A stretch of DNA of 64,000 nt from an uncultured Acetatifactor sp. (GTDB lineage: Bacteria > Bacillota > Clostridia > Lachnospirales > Lachnospiraceae). Of the stretch, positions 44,730 to 53,827 are shown piece by piece. Position numbers and translations under genes: made by a program. Under the pieces are notes generated by a model. It did not search any database. It saw nothing but the letters and a program-made list of their open reading frames with translations, and had not been told where the DNA came from. Positions within the stretch are counted from its first letter, which is position 1; the number at the start of each line of letters is the position of its first letter. Where the stretch lies: the NCBI GenBank assembly GCA_947629645.1, contig CANREV010000017.1:1-64000 (forward strand). Direction: 5' to 3'.

Positions 44730-46613
44730 CTATCCCATCCTCTCGTATTGATAAGTAGGTACGATCTCTTTCACTTTTTCCCGAATATCGCATTCCTCGT
44801 CCTGACACGCTTCGTAAAGTTCCTGAAGCTGGTGTTCAAAGTTGTCGGCATCATACGTAATAGGCTTGCCAATATAGATCATCTTATTCGCCGTCTCCCG
44901 CAGACCCTCTTCGTCCATCAAAAGTTCTTCGTACATTTTTTCTCCGGCGCGAAGACCCGTAAATTCAATTTTGATATCCTCATTCACTTTATAGCCGGAA
45001 AGCTGGATCAGGTTCCTTGCAAGATCCAGTATTTTCACAGGTTCTCCCATGTCCAGCACAAAAATTTCCCCGCCTTTGGCGTAAGCCCCCGCCTGCAGCA
45101 CCAGGGAAACCGCCTCCGGTATGGTCATAAAATATCGTATGATATCAGGATGCGTCACTGTCACGGGTCCGCCCTGTTCAATCTGTTTTTTAAACAAAGG
45201 AATCACGCTGCCGTTGCTCCCCAGCACGTTTCCAAAGCGGACCGCCACATATTCGGTTTTGGAAGTTCTGTTGAGATTCTGGATCACCATTTCGCAGATC
45301 CGCTTGCTGGCGCCCATGATGTTGGTAGGATTTACCGCCTTATCCGTGGATATCAGCACAAAACGTCTGGCGCCGCAGGTATCTGCTGCTTTCGCCACGT
45401 TAAGCGTGCCGAATACATTGTTTTTGATCGCCTCGTTAGGGCTGTCTTCCATCAGGGGCACATGTTTATGAGCCGCCGCATGGTATACAATATCCGGATG
45501 GTACTGCCGGAATATGCTTTCCACCCTTGCCGCGTTTCTCACGGAACCGATTAAAACCTTCAGATCCAGTTTGGGATATTTTTGCTGCAGCTCCTGCTGG
45601 ATCTCATATGTGCTGTTCTCATAAATATCAAAGATCAGTAATTGTCTCGGCGTATGCTGGGCGATCTGGCGGCACAGTTCGCTGCCGATGGAGCCGCCGC
45701 CGCCCGTCACCAGGACCACCTTGCCGCTCACATATCCCAGTATTTCATCCACATTGACTTCAATGGGATCACGTCCCAGCAGATCCTCGATCTGCACTTC
45801 CCGCAGCTTGGATACATTGACTTCGCCATTGATGATCTGATACATCCCCGGCAGGATCCGCATTTTACAGCCTGTCTCCTTGCAGATTTCAAGGATGGGT
45901 TTAATTTTGCTTCTGTCAGCGGAAGGAATGGCGATGATGATTTCATCAATGTTATACTTTTCCACACTTTCCGGAATAGATTCCCTGCCGCCTACGATGG
46001 GCACTCCCCGGAGATATTTTCCATGGCAGCCGGGATTATCATCGATCACGCACGCCACATGGATACTCAGATAGCTGCTGGTCTCAATCTCCTTCATAAT
46101 GGCATTTCCAGCCGCCCCGGCGCCCACCACCATACAGTTTACCCTGGCAAGTCCCAATCTGTGATTGAGACGGCGATTCTGAAACAGCCGCATGATACGA
46201 TAGCTGAATCTGACTCCGGCGGTAAAAAACAACAGAAAGAGTCCGTAATAAAAAGGATAACTCAAAGGCAGATGCTTGTCCAACGCCCATAAAAGCAGAG
46301 GCTGCAGCACCGCACACAGAAACACAGCCGTAACATTGTTGATCAATTCCGTGTCCGATGCATACCGCCAGACGCTGTTATATAATTTGAAGATATTAAA
46401 ACAGATCAGTAAAATAACGATGTTATACGGGTAAACCTGAAGCACCGCATCCCAAAAGTTACGCGGCACCGCCATAAACTGAAAATCATAGCGCACATAA
46501 AGGCTTAAAACGGATGCCAGTAAGATCGCCATCAGATCCGACACAACCAAAAGCGCTATTCTGGTAACGGGTATCCGCAGGATTCCAACCCGTATATCGT
46601 TCAACTTTTTCAT
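44730..46613 (-). CDS. WbpM/CapD-like UDP-GlcNAc 4,6-dehydratase membrane protein
   Basis: 627 residues. Four N-terminal membrane helices, a Rossmann-like domain (about 130-260, MVVGAGAAGNAIMKEIE) and a C-terminal SDR dehydratase: GGGGSIGSELCRQI cofactor loop, HAAAHKHVPLME, STDKAVNPTNIMGASK (the Ser-Met-Lys type active site) and FGNVLGSNGSVIPLF. It converts UDP-GlcNAc to the 4-keto-6-deoxy intermediate. ATG 46613 is chosen since the longer frame to 46703 starts with TTG and lies at or upstream of the transcription start. It is the first gene of the operon that holds the defence-like module. Confidence 0.92.
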   Translation of the reverse strand: MKKLNDIRVGILRIPVTRIALLVVSDLMAILLASVLSLYVRYDFQFMAVPRNFWDAVLQVYPYNIVILLICFNIFKLYNSVWRYASDTELINNVTAVFLCAVLQPLLLWALDKHLPLSYPFYYGLFLLFFTAGVRFSYRIMRLFQNRRLNHRLGLARVNCMVVGAGAAGNAIMKEIETSSYLSIHVACVIDDNPGCHGKYLRGVPIVGGRESIPESVEKYNIDEIIIAIPSADRSKIKPILEICKETGCKMRILPGMYQIINGEVNVSKLREVQIEDLLGRDPIEVNVDEILGYVSGKVVLVTGGGGSIGSELCRQIAQHTPRQLLIFDIYENSTYEIQQELQQKYPKLDLKVLIGSVRNAARVESIFRQYHPDIVYHAAAHKHVPLMEDSPNEAIKNNVFGTLNVAKAADTCGARRFVLISTDKAVNPTNIMGASKRICEMVIQNLNRTSKTEYVAVRFGNVLGSNGSVIPLFKKQIEQGGPVTVTHPDIIRYFMTIPEAVSLVLQAGAYAKGGEIFVLDMGEPVKILDLARNLIQLSGYKVNEDIKIEFTGLRAGEKMYEELLMDEEGLRETANKMIYIGKPITYDADNFEHQLQELYEACQDEECDIREKVKEIVPTYQYERMG

Positions 46614-46691
46614 GATTACATTCGTCTCCGAATCTTTGATATGAAATGATACTACCACATACGCAAAAAAGGAAGCGCACATGGCAGAATC

Positions 46692-46720
46692 ATAATACCA
46701 CAATCCTGCATCGAAAACAA
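46692..46720 (-). promoter_or_regulatory. Promoter of the WbpM operon
   Basis: On the minus strand TTGTTT (46715-46720) and TATTAT (46692-46697) are 17 bases apart, with TGG before the -10 (extended -10). It is placed between the lipoprotein gene and WbpM and should also serve the ParB-ATPase/TOPRIM genes. Confidence 0.6.
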
Positions 46721-46739
46721 CAGTCTGATCGTCACAGCG

Positions 46740-47816
46740 TTACAGCACATCGTTCGACCATTCGATATCCGTGTCCGCACCGCTGTCTCCGCCGTTATCA
46801 TTGCTCTGGTTATTGTCCCCGCCGTTATCATTGCTCTGGTTATTGTCTCCGCCATTATCAATATTCTGATTATTATCTCCGCTGTTATCGTCCTCATTAT
46901 TCTTGTCATCGTTATCCGATGAAGGCTCCGGTGTAGGAGCAGGGGTCGGCGTTGCGGCAGGTTTCGGCGTTGTCGCAGGTTTCGGCGTTGCAGAGGGTTT
47001 CGGCGTTGCGGCAGGCTTGGGCGTTGCAGAGGGTTTCGGCGTTGCGGTGGGAGCAGGCGTTTCCTCGGGAATCAGTTCTCCCTTGTCGCTGTATTTCAGC
47101 GTAGTCCTGATATATTCCATTCCCTCACGGTTATTCCACAGGTCAAAGGCGCTGCTCGCCGTTGTGCCTTCCCGCTCTTCAATGATATACTCGCCAACGA
47201 TCACACCTGCCGCATAAGTTCCTTCCTCATGCCGGATCTCTCCCGTTTCCTGATCGAACTGCCAGAGGGAATAGGCTCCGTCATATTGCCCGTCCGCAGT
47301 GTCGGCAGTGATCAGCTGCGTAACGCTCCCGCCTTGTTTCAACAAGATCACCTGACCCTTATCATTCTGATAGAACACATTGGAAACGGATTCCCCGCTG
47401 ATATCTGTCCCCACCTGAACCATGAGTACTATTTCCCCATTTTCCTGAAGGTAGTAGGTCCTGCTGCCTTCCACCAGCCGGATGCCAAAAGTCTCCATCC
47501 ACTCTTCACTGCTGATCTCATGGATACCTTCCCCCAAATATTCTTCCAGTTCCAGGTTCTGATACATTGTCTGCATCGCGTTCAGCGCAGTCTGTTCCTC
47601 CTCCTGTGTCAGTTCCCCGGTTTGATACAGGATCTGCACTCCCTGCTCTGTCAGCTCCGGAGTGGCTTCAACAGGCTGTGCCGCCACGTCCACGGGCTGT
47701 CCTGTTTCTTCTTCCTCAATGATCAGACCTACGTTTTCATTGCCATCGCCGCAGCCTGTTAAGACAATGCCCATCATGGCTGCAGATAAGATTCCGCCGA
47801 TCCATTTCTTTTTCAT
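46740..47816 (-). CDS. Lipoprotein with proline- and asparagine-rich repeat tail
   Basis: 358 residues. The signal KKKWIGGILSAAMMGIVLTGCGDG has a lipobox with Cys near residue 22, so the protein is lipid-anchored outside the cell. A globular middle (about 40-250) contains YYLQENGEIVLMVQVG and matches no family I know. The C-terminal 100 residues consist of TPKP(A/S)A repeats and then NGGDNNQSND repeats (30-base DNA units). ATG 47816 has GGAGGAG 4 bases upstream. It follows the glucosaminidase gene (48 bases) and may help the same wall process. Confidence 0.8.
   Translation of the reverse strand: MKKKWIGGILSAAMMGIVLTGCGDGNENVGLIIEEEETGQPVDVAAQPVEATPELTEQGVQILYQTGELTQEEEQTALNAMQTMYQNLELEEYLGEGIHEISSEEWMETFGIRLVEGSRTYYLQENGEIVLMVQVGTDISGESVSNVFYQNDKGQVILLKQGGSVTQLITADTADGQYDGAYSLWQFDQETGEIRHEEGTYAAGVIVGEYIIEEREGTTASSAFDLWNNREGMEYIRTTLKYSDKGELIPEETPAPTATPKPSATPKPAATPKPSATPKPATTPKPAATPTPAPTPEPSSDNDDKNNEDDNSGDNNQNIDNGGDNNQSNDNGGDNNQSNDNGGDSGADTDIEWSNDVL
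46785..47060. repeat. Tandem coding repeats in the lipoprotein gene
   Basis: Units of 30 bases (coding DNNQSNDNGG) at about 46785-46880 and units of 18 or 36 bases (coding TPKPAA/TPKPSA) at about 46930-47060. Copies are near-identical, so number could vary between strains by slippage. Confidence 0.8.
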
Positions 47817-47864
47817 AATACTCCTCCATTTCAAACGTTGCCCAAAAGCTTTGATCCACTTTGA

Positions 47865-50054
47865 CTACAACGCGTCCGCATCATTCATCAGCTGCTCCAG
47901 GAAACGATAGACATCCGTCCCCTCCTCGTAGCTGCCGCTCTTTAACAATTGATCTGCCAGGGAATAAATACTCTTCGCTACAGCAGGACCGTATACCGTG
48001 ATCTGATCGCCGTTTTTCTCCAGGATCGCGTATCCTCTGAACGCATATTCCACTTTGTACTGGTCCACAGGCAGTCCCACCAACACGGAAGTATAACGGT
48101 ACCTTCCATCAACAGTTTCATAAATCTTATCCTCCAATGTACCGGAGGCATTAACGCCGTAGGACATGCCGGAAAGCACTTTCTGTCCGCCCAGCACCAT
48201 GGGATAACTATTACGGTTCACGTTATTCATAACCAGCGTGCCATACTCTTTCAGCGTATAACCGCCCACGCCGGAAGATACCAAACGGCTCCGCAGTCCG
48301 GCATCGATTCCCGTTTTAAATCGAATTCCCGATTTACCGGTAATACGGATGGAAAATCCATGATAAGTCAAAAGATTTGCCAGTTCCGGCTGGGCCGTTA
48401 CCGTATAAGCGTTATTTTGATATTCCAGCGTCCACAAGTACATTCCTATCGGTACTCCGGCATCATTATACTGGTAGACGACCGCAGTCTTGGCCGTTGT
48501 CCCCGGAGCCGTGACAATATAATGGCCATTTCGCACCACTGCATTGTAGGGCACTCCGTCCAGCCATACCGTGGTATCCGAATAGCCGGAAGGGATAGCC
48601 AGCGCCACATTGGTAGAAGAGGAAGGCGCCCCGCAGGCGGTTTCCGGCATATTGTCATACACCGGAATCTGAAATACAAAAGTATTATTCAGGGCTCCTG
48701 TGCTTTCATACAGTTTCCTGATACTCCTGGCTTCCGATGTCGGGGCGGAAATATTCTGCATATACTGATGGGTATACAGGCTGTAAGAACCTTTGACCAC
48801 ATTAAATTTCTGCAGATACAGCGTATCCTGCCCTTTGGCGATATAGTTGGACGAAATAACTCCTGCGCCGCCCAAAATAGAACTGTACGCATCGGTCCAC
48901 ATTTTTTCCCTCGCATACGCCAAACCATTCTCAATTACTTCTTTATCCGTTTTGCCGGAAGCACTTACATTAAAATAATTATAATATCCTTCATAACCTG
49001 GATATGTTCCGGATATTAACGGGGAAGTTCCCGCACCCTGTTCCTGATAGACTCTGGAGGCCAGATGAAAAGGACTCACTTTGAGCTCCTTCCCGACAGC
49101 CCAGAAAATATGCCCGTAAGTCATATCCGTTCCCGTAGCGTTTACACCGCTGTTCATAAAGGTTTGCTGCAAAAAGTTCTGGACCGCGGCTTCCGTATGG
49201 TAAGTCTCATTATACGTCAGCTGCTCAAACTGGAAAATGGCATCCTCCGTCAATGCATTTCTGGGGTCCATGTATTGCTTTAAAACCGCCTCGGACGCGT
49301 AATACCAGCTGCCGCTGTCATAAGCCCCCTCCTTGGTACAGGCCGGAAAACTTTTATAAACCAGGCTTTTTGCGCCTGTCAGCTCATTGGCGATGACCGT
49401 ATTCCAATCCAGCCCCGTGTTCATCGCAACAAATGTCCACTGGGGATGTGTCTGTTTCAGAGCGGTCAGCGCCGCCCGATAGCTTTCCGGAAACTGGTCG
49501 ATATCAGGATATGAGTTGCTGATAGTGCTGATCTCATTGTCAATCGTATAAACGGAAGCCTGAAGATCCATGCCGTACTCCGCTTCCCACGAAAGGAACC
49601 GCTCATCGGAAACCGCCAGATAATTGCGCGGCACATATCCCGTATATTGGTGATCCTCGTAGGACAGGCTGACATAATACCAGATCTGAGGATTCCTGTC
49701 CTCATCCATGTCCACATAGACATCTTCAATATTCACCAGCTGTCCGCTGGGAACAGTGACCGCCGCCTGACTGTCATAGAAAGGCTGTTCACGCACGGGA
49801 TAGGTGTCACTTAAATATACAAGTGCCATGATGGGATTTTCCTGCGCGATGGCAGTCAGTTCTTCTCCCGCCGCCTCCAGCCATTCCGCCGTTTCCTCGT
49901 CAAACTCCTCGGAAACGCGGTTTTCCATCTTTTCCGCGGATGCCTGTACTCTGACAGGAAATCCCGCCACGCCAGCTAACAGCGCGGCGGCCAAGGCATA
50001 CGCCATGCACTTTTTACCTGATTTGCCTGATCTTACCAAGTGTATCTTTTTCAC
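47865..50054 (-). CDS. Secreted N-acetylglucosaminidase (GH73/LytB-type) with SH3-like domain
   Basis: 729 residues. A signal peptide (about 1-39, cleavage after VQASA) is followed by an SH3-like region (about 78-145, ending YTGYVPRNYL). The glucosaminidase domain spans about 180-430: WYYASEAVLKQYMDPRNALTEDAIFQFE, then FHLASRVYQEQGAGTSPLISGTYPGYEGYYNYFNV, with Glu of YQEQG the likely catalytic acid. A C-terminal domain of about 250 residues (GFSIRITGKSGIRFKTGID) resembles those of clostridial wall proteins. It should cut peptidoglycan glycan strands. GTG 50054 has GGGAGG 6 bases upstream and follows the GT2 stop by 11 bases. Confidence 0.85.
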   Translation of the reverse strand: MKKIHLVRSGKSGKKCMAYALAAALLAGVAGFPVRVQASAEKMENRVSEEFDEETAEWLEAAGEELTAIAQENPIMALVYLSDTYPVREQPFYDSQAAVTVPSGQLVNIEDVYVDMDEDRNPQIWYYVSLSYEDHQYTGYVPRNYLAVSDERFLSWEAEYGMDLQASVYTIDNEISTISNSYPDIDQFPESYRAALTALKQTHPQWTFVAMNTGLDWNTVIANELTGAKSLVYKSFPACTKEGAYDSGSWYYASEAVLKQYMDPRNALTEDAIFQFEQLTYNETYHTEAAVQNFLQQTFMNSGVNATGTDMTYGHIFWAVGKELKVSPFHLASRVYQEQGAGTSPLISGTYPGYEGYYNYFNVSASGKTDKEVIENGLAYAREKMWTDAYSSILGGAGVISSNYIAKGQDTLYLQKFNVVKGSYSLYTHQYMQNISAPTSEARSIRKLYESTGALNNTFVFQIPVYDNMPETACGAPSSSTNVALAIPSGYSDTTVWLDGVPYNAVVRNGHYIVTAPGTTAKTAVVYQYNDAGVPIGMYLWTLEYQNNAYTVTAQPELANLLTYHGFSIRITGKSGIRFKTGIDAGLRSRLVSSGVGGYTLKEYGTLVMNNVNRNSYPMVLGGQKVLSGMSYGVNASGTLEDKIYETVDGRYRYTSVLVGLPVDQYKVEYAFRGYAILEKNGDQITVYGPAVAKSIYSLADQLLKSGSYEEGTDVYRFLEQLMNDADAL

Positions 50055-50065
50055 AACAATCCTCC

Positions 50066-51058
50066 CTACTGTTGTCCTCTCAGTTTTTCATGCAGTTTTC
50101 TGATCCGTTTCGGCGCGATCACAAAAAGTGTGTGATACGCTTTGTTTTTATCCGACAGAATCGGACTGCGCATAGATTTGCTCCAATTTTTGCGCAGATA
50201 TTTCACCACGTTTTGATAAAAGGTGTTATCTTTCGTCATCTGTGAGACAGGAATATGCAGCATATAGTCAAGACGCTGGAAAATACCGAACCGGAAAGCA
50301 ATCTCCTGAAGATCGGGATACCGTTTTTTCACTAATTCGCTCACCATATCGGCATTTTCGATATTGTCCGCATAAACTCTCGAAAAAATTTCTTTATCCG
50401 CTTTCCTGGAATTACTGCCCACGCGATAAAAAACATGATATCCTCTCTCCGGCAGAGAAACAATCCTGTCTATCTTCTCTCCCAGCAGCTGTACCAGCAG
50501 ATGAAAATCTTCATTCAGCGCCCCCTCGGGGAATCTGCTTTCCTCTATCACCTCTCTCTTGACAAGTTTGGTGCAGAATGAACAATCTCCACGGTGCATC
50601 AAAAGCTCTTTTAAAAAATCTTCCGCCTCGATGCAGACAGGCTCTTTAGGAGGAATACAGATATCCGGAAGCCTGTCCCCCTTAGGATCGATCTCATCCC
50701 GTCCCACCTGCGCTGCCGGTACGTCATATTGGCATATGGCGTCATAGAGCTTTTGATACATCTGCGGCTCGATGTAATCATCGCTGTCCACAAATCCCAC
50801 ATACTCGCCCGTTGCTTCACGAAGCCCCCGGTTTCTGGCGGAAGAAGAACCGCCGTTTTTCTGATGGAATACACGGATGCGCTGATCTTTTTTGGCCAGC
50901 CTGTCGCAAAGCCCCCTGCTGCCGTCCGTAGAGCCGTCGTCCACCAGCAGGATCTCTATATTTGGATAGGTCTGCGCCTGCAGGGACTGCACGCATCTGG
51001 ACAGATACTCCCGCACATTATATACCGGCACGATAATACTAATCAACGGATATTCCAT
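50066..51058 (-). CDS. Glycosyltransferase family 2
   Basis: 330 residues. ISIIVPVYNVREYLSRCVQSL, LVDDGSTDGSRGLCD and FVDSDDYIEPQMYQKLYD (DSD, about 88-92) are standard GT-A blocks of EpsH/CpsJ-like enzymes; LNEDFHLLVQLL is the acceptor-side acidic block. It adds a sugar to the repeat unit. It is the last glycosyltransferase gene before the wall hydrolase. Confidence 0.93.
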   Translation of the reverse strand: MEYPLISIIVPVYNVREYLSRCVQSLQAQTYPNIEILLVDDGSTDGSRGLCDRLAKKDQRIRVFHQKNGGSSSARNRGLREATGEYVGFVDSDDYIEPQMYQKLYDAICQYDVPAAQVGRDEIDPKGDRLPDICIPPKEPVCIEAEDFLKELLMHRGDCSFCTKLVKREVIEESRFPEGALNEDFHLLVQLLGEKIDRIVSLPERGYHVFYRVGSNSRKADKEIFSRVYADNIENADMVSELVKKRYPDLQEIAFRFGIFQRLDYMLHIPVSQMTKDNTFYQNVVKYLRKNWSKSMRSPILSDKNKAYHTLFVIAPKRIRKLHEKLRGQQ

Positions 51059-51111
51059 AACTTTTCCCCTAGATATCCCATGTTATGAAACGATTTTAAT
51101 GCGAAAATGTT

Positions 51112-52320
51112 TCATATTTGTTTCATGTTTTTTAATATAAGATACATTTTCCTCTCGGAAATCACCGGTGCGGCGGAAACCGGCCCTGAAACGGGTACGT
51201 TATCCGGTTCCACTGTCGCATCGACCTGTGATTCTTTCAAAAAACCCTGCCTTAAGCAAAAGCCCAAAAGCCTTTTCGCCGCCGTCTCCGCATTCCATTC
51301 CTCCGCGATCGTCCGATAGGCGTTTTGACCCAGCCTGCGGCATAGCTGCCTGTCCTTTACAAGCGTTTCCGCTGCGGAAAACAGTTCCTGCGGCGAGCCG
51401 TCCCGATAGATCATGCCGTTTTCGCCATCACGGATCAGATAAGGGACCGCTCCCATCATGCTGCTTCCCACCACCGCGCAGCCGCTGTTCATAGCCTCGT
51501 TTACCACCGCCCCCCAGCCTTCCTGTCTGTCACTGGTAGCCAGGTAGATGTCTGCTCGCTCCATCATGGCGCGGACCTGCTGCGGCGGGCAATATCCATA
51601 GAGAGTCACCGTTTCCTGCAAATGTAACGTTTCCACAAGAAAACGAACCTTTTCTTCCATATCGCCTCCGCCCACTATATCCATATGAAAAGCGTGACCC
51701 TTTTCTTTCAGGTAAGCGGCGGTCTTTAAAGGAAGCTCCGGATGTTTCCAATCCAGGAATCTGGCCGCCCACAGAATCCTTCCGGCCTGTTTTTGCTCCA
51801 TCAATTCCGATACATCATAATGTCTTGTCTCGGGAAAATATCCCCATTTCAGCATTTTCCCCGGATAGGCGCCCACCAGATGAAAATCGTCAGGTACATA
51901 AGCCCCGGCGCACAGAAGATATATCTGTCTCTTTCGATAACGCGTGTGATCTTTATATTTTTTCTTTAGTCCGCGGGGCGAGACCGCCTTCCATTGTCCC
52001 GTCTTATACAAGCGCTCGCTGTAACGGATCACCGGCTCTCCCGAACGAAGCCTCGGTTCGATATAGCTCTCCTCATCACTGCCTCCGAACAGCGCCACCG
52101 CCGCGGAAGCGATCAGTTCCCTGCAGAGATCCGGTTCCTCGTAATACATTTTCAGATAAGGCGCTTTCAGATTTTTCTCCCAGCCCATCCTGACGCGCTC
52201 CTGGTCCATGGCCTCTGTCTGGATGAATACAAAATCCCCGCCCAGCAGTTTATACATCGCATCGCAGAATGGAATCTGGTGATGATTCAAATAATTAGAT
52301 ATAAACACAAACGCGGTCAT
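51112..52320 (-). CDS. Glycosyltransferase family 4
   Basis: 402 residues, GT-B. The N-terminal VFISNYLNHHQIPFCDAMYKL is typical for a subset of GT4 proteins; the donor domain has ILWAARFLDWKHPEL, VTLYGYCPPQQVRAMMERADIYLATSDRQEGWGAVVNEAMNSGCAVV (E-x7-E near 285). A tail of about 45 residues after the domain is rich in Val, Pro and Ala and ends with a basic helix, and is not typical of the family. Confidence 0.9.
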   Translation of the reverse strand: MTAFVFISNYLNHHQIPFCDAMYKLLGGDFVFIQTEAMDQERVRMGWEKNLKAPYLKMYYEEPDLCRELIASAAVALFGGSDEESYIEPRLRSGEPVIRYSERLYKTGQWKAVSPRGLKKKYKDHTRYRKRQIYLLCAGAYVPDDFHLVGAYPGKMLKWGYFPETRHYDVSELMEQKQAGRILWAARFLDWKHPELPLKTAAYLKEKGHAFHMDIVGGGDMEEKVRFLVETLHLQETVTLYGYCPPQQVRAMMERADIYLATSDRQEGWGAVVNEAMNSGCAVVGSSMMGAVPYLIRDGENGMIYRDGSPQELFSAAETLVKDRQLCRRLGQNAYRTIAEEWNAETAAKRLLGFCLRQGFLKESQVDATVEPDNVPVSGPVSAAPVISERKMYLILKNMKQI

Positions 52321-52404
52321 TTTTCAACCCTTTGCATCTCCCTGTCTTTTTTTGGCAAAATCACCCGCTATTTTATCGGCTTTCAGGCTTTAAAATAATA
52401 TTTG

Positions 52405-53793
52405 TTATTCAGAATTCTCCTTCACATTGCGGAGAATTTTTGAATAAATTTCTATCAATTTCATGTAATTTCGCTCTCTGTTATGTGTTTTTTTTGCATG
52501 AATTCTTGCATTTTTACAATATTCGTCAATTTTCTCTTTGTGGGACCACATATCGATAACCGCATTAGCAAGGCGTTTGGAAATAATTTCCAGCTGCGCC
52601 TGTTCCTTGCCTCTTAGATTGCTTGTGTTATCAAAAGCGTTTTTAGGGCTTCTGAATCCCTCGTACAGGATTCCGTCTTCTCCGGAGGTAAAGATGCTGG
52701 GGATCCCTCCCACATCCGCACTGACGCAAGGCATGCCGAGAAGCATTGCCTCACCCAGGGAATTGGGGGAATTTTCGATTGATGAGGGGCAGACATAGAG
52801 GCTGCTTTTCAAATATTGATCTCTCATCTGCTCAGAGTTCAGTTTCCCCACAAAGACCACATTGTTCTTCAGCCCGTTCTTTTGGATCAGCCGGCGAAGA
52901 TATTTGCCGTATCCCGATATTTTTAATTTTTCCTTTAATGTTTTATACTTTGTCAGATTTTGTCCCGCCACATACACCTTCACATCAGGAAACTTTTCTT
53001 TAATAGCAGGCAGCGCCGTCAAAAGATAATGCAATCCCTTGATGGGATAATCCCCCTGGCTGACAAAGATAGAGTACTTTTTGCAGTTTTCAGCGCTCCA
53101 TTGTCTCTCATAGAAATCAGGTCTCAAAATCTCGTTCATATTGTAATAGCTGACATCCGGATTCCACTCTCTGGTATAGAACCGGTCCCACTCGGTACGG
53201 CCCGTGACGTTGCCCGCCAGTTTTACCGCTTCCGTTTCCATGATACCGCGGTAAGCGAATTTTTTCTGCTGTTCACGCAGACTGTCGGCTTTCAAACGGT
53301 CCCTTAAAGTTACGGTGTCAATGGCCTTATCCGGCATGTTGGCAAAATACGCGTTTGTATAGACGGAGCAAAGCCCCTGTATGCTGATGAGGATTCTGTC
53401 TTTTCTGGGAAAGACGCGGCACAGTGCAAGCGTATGGGGATATTCCGTTCCGAAACAGTGCACAATATCCGGTTTAAATGCGGTTATGATTTTTTTCAGG
53501 CGGTTCTCCAGCTCCGGCTCATATTTATCAGGGTTCAGCACATCCTCATAGAACCCGTAACAGATCAGTTTTCCGTTTTCCGTAGAGACTGTCCTCATGC
53601 AGATTTCATGGTCCTCGGGAAACATCTCCCGAGGCGCCGGAAATGCAATCGCCAGATCTATGCCATTTTCAAAACGCTTTTTCAGCACCACATCCGCAAG
53701 TCCGCTGATCCAGCCTTCCTTATTGGTAGATTCCATATTCAGCTGCTTTGCGATCAAAGGAATCATCACATTGCAGAGCCACAAAACCCTCAT
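52405..53793 (-). CDS. Glycosyltransferase family 4
   Basis: 462 residues, GT-B. LWLCNVMIPLIAKQL begins the acceptor domain; KYSIFVSQGDYPIKGLHYLLTALP and SSLYVCPSSIENSPNSLGEAMLLGMPCVSADVGG carry the donor-binding motif with Glu pair (about 355-365). It is slightly more A/T-rich than the neighbours. It lies 35 bases before the EpsG gene on the same transcript. Confidence 0.92.
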   Translation of the reverse strand: MRVLWLCNVMIPLIAKQLNMESTNKEGWISGLADVVLKKRFENGIDLAIAFPAPREMFPEDHEICMRTVSTENGKLICYGFYEDVLNPDKYEPELENRLKKIITAFKPDIVHCFGTEYPHTLALCRVFPRKDRILISIQGLCSVYTNAYFANMPDKAIDTVTLRDRLKADSLREQQKKFAYRGIMETEAVKLAGNVTGRTEWDRFYTREWNPDVSYYNMNEILRPDFYERQWSAENCKKYSIFVSQGDYPIKGLHYLLTALPAIKEKFPDVKVYVAGQNLTKYKTLKEKLKISGYGKYLRRLIQKNGLKNNVVFVGKLNSEQMRDQYLKSSLYVCPSSIENSPNSLGEAMLLGMPCVSADVGGIPSIFTSGEDGILYEGFRSPKNAFDNTSNLRGKEQAQLEIISKRLANAVIDMWSHKEKIDEYCKNARIHAKKTHNRERNYMKLIEIYSKILRNVKENSE

Positions 53794-53827
53794 AGAGCAA
53801 CCTCCTGTCTGCCACTACATATTTCAA

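Noticed and set aside
46785..47060. Repeat array resembling CRISPR
   Set aside because: Units are 18-36 bases without unique spacers, in frame inside a coding sequence, and translate to low-complexity protein.
47949..49019. 356-codon plus-strand frame
   Set aside because: Antisense to the glucosaminidase gene, with no domain-like sequence; a shadow of G/C-biased codon positions.
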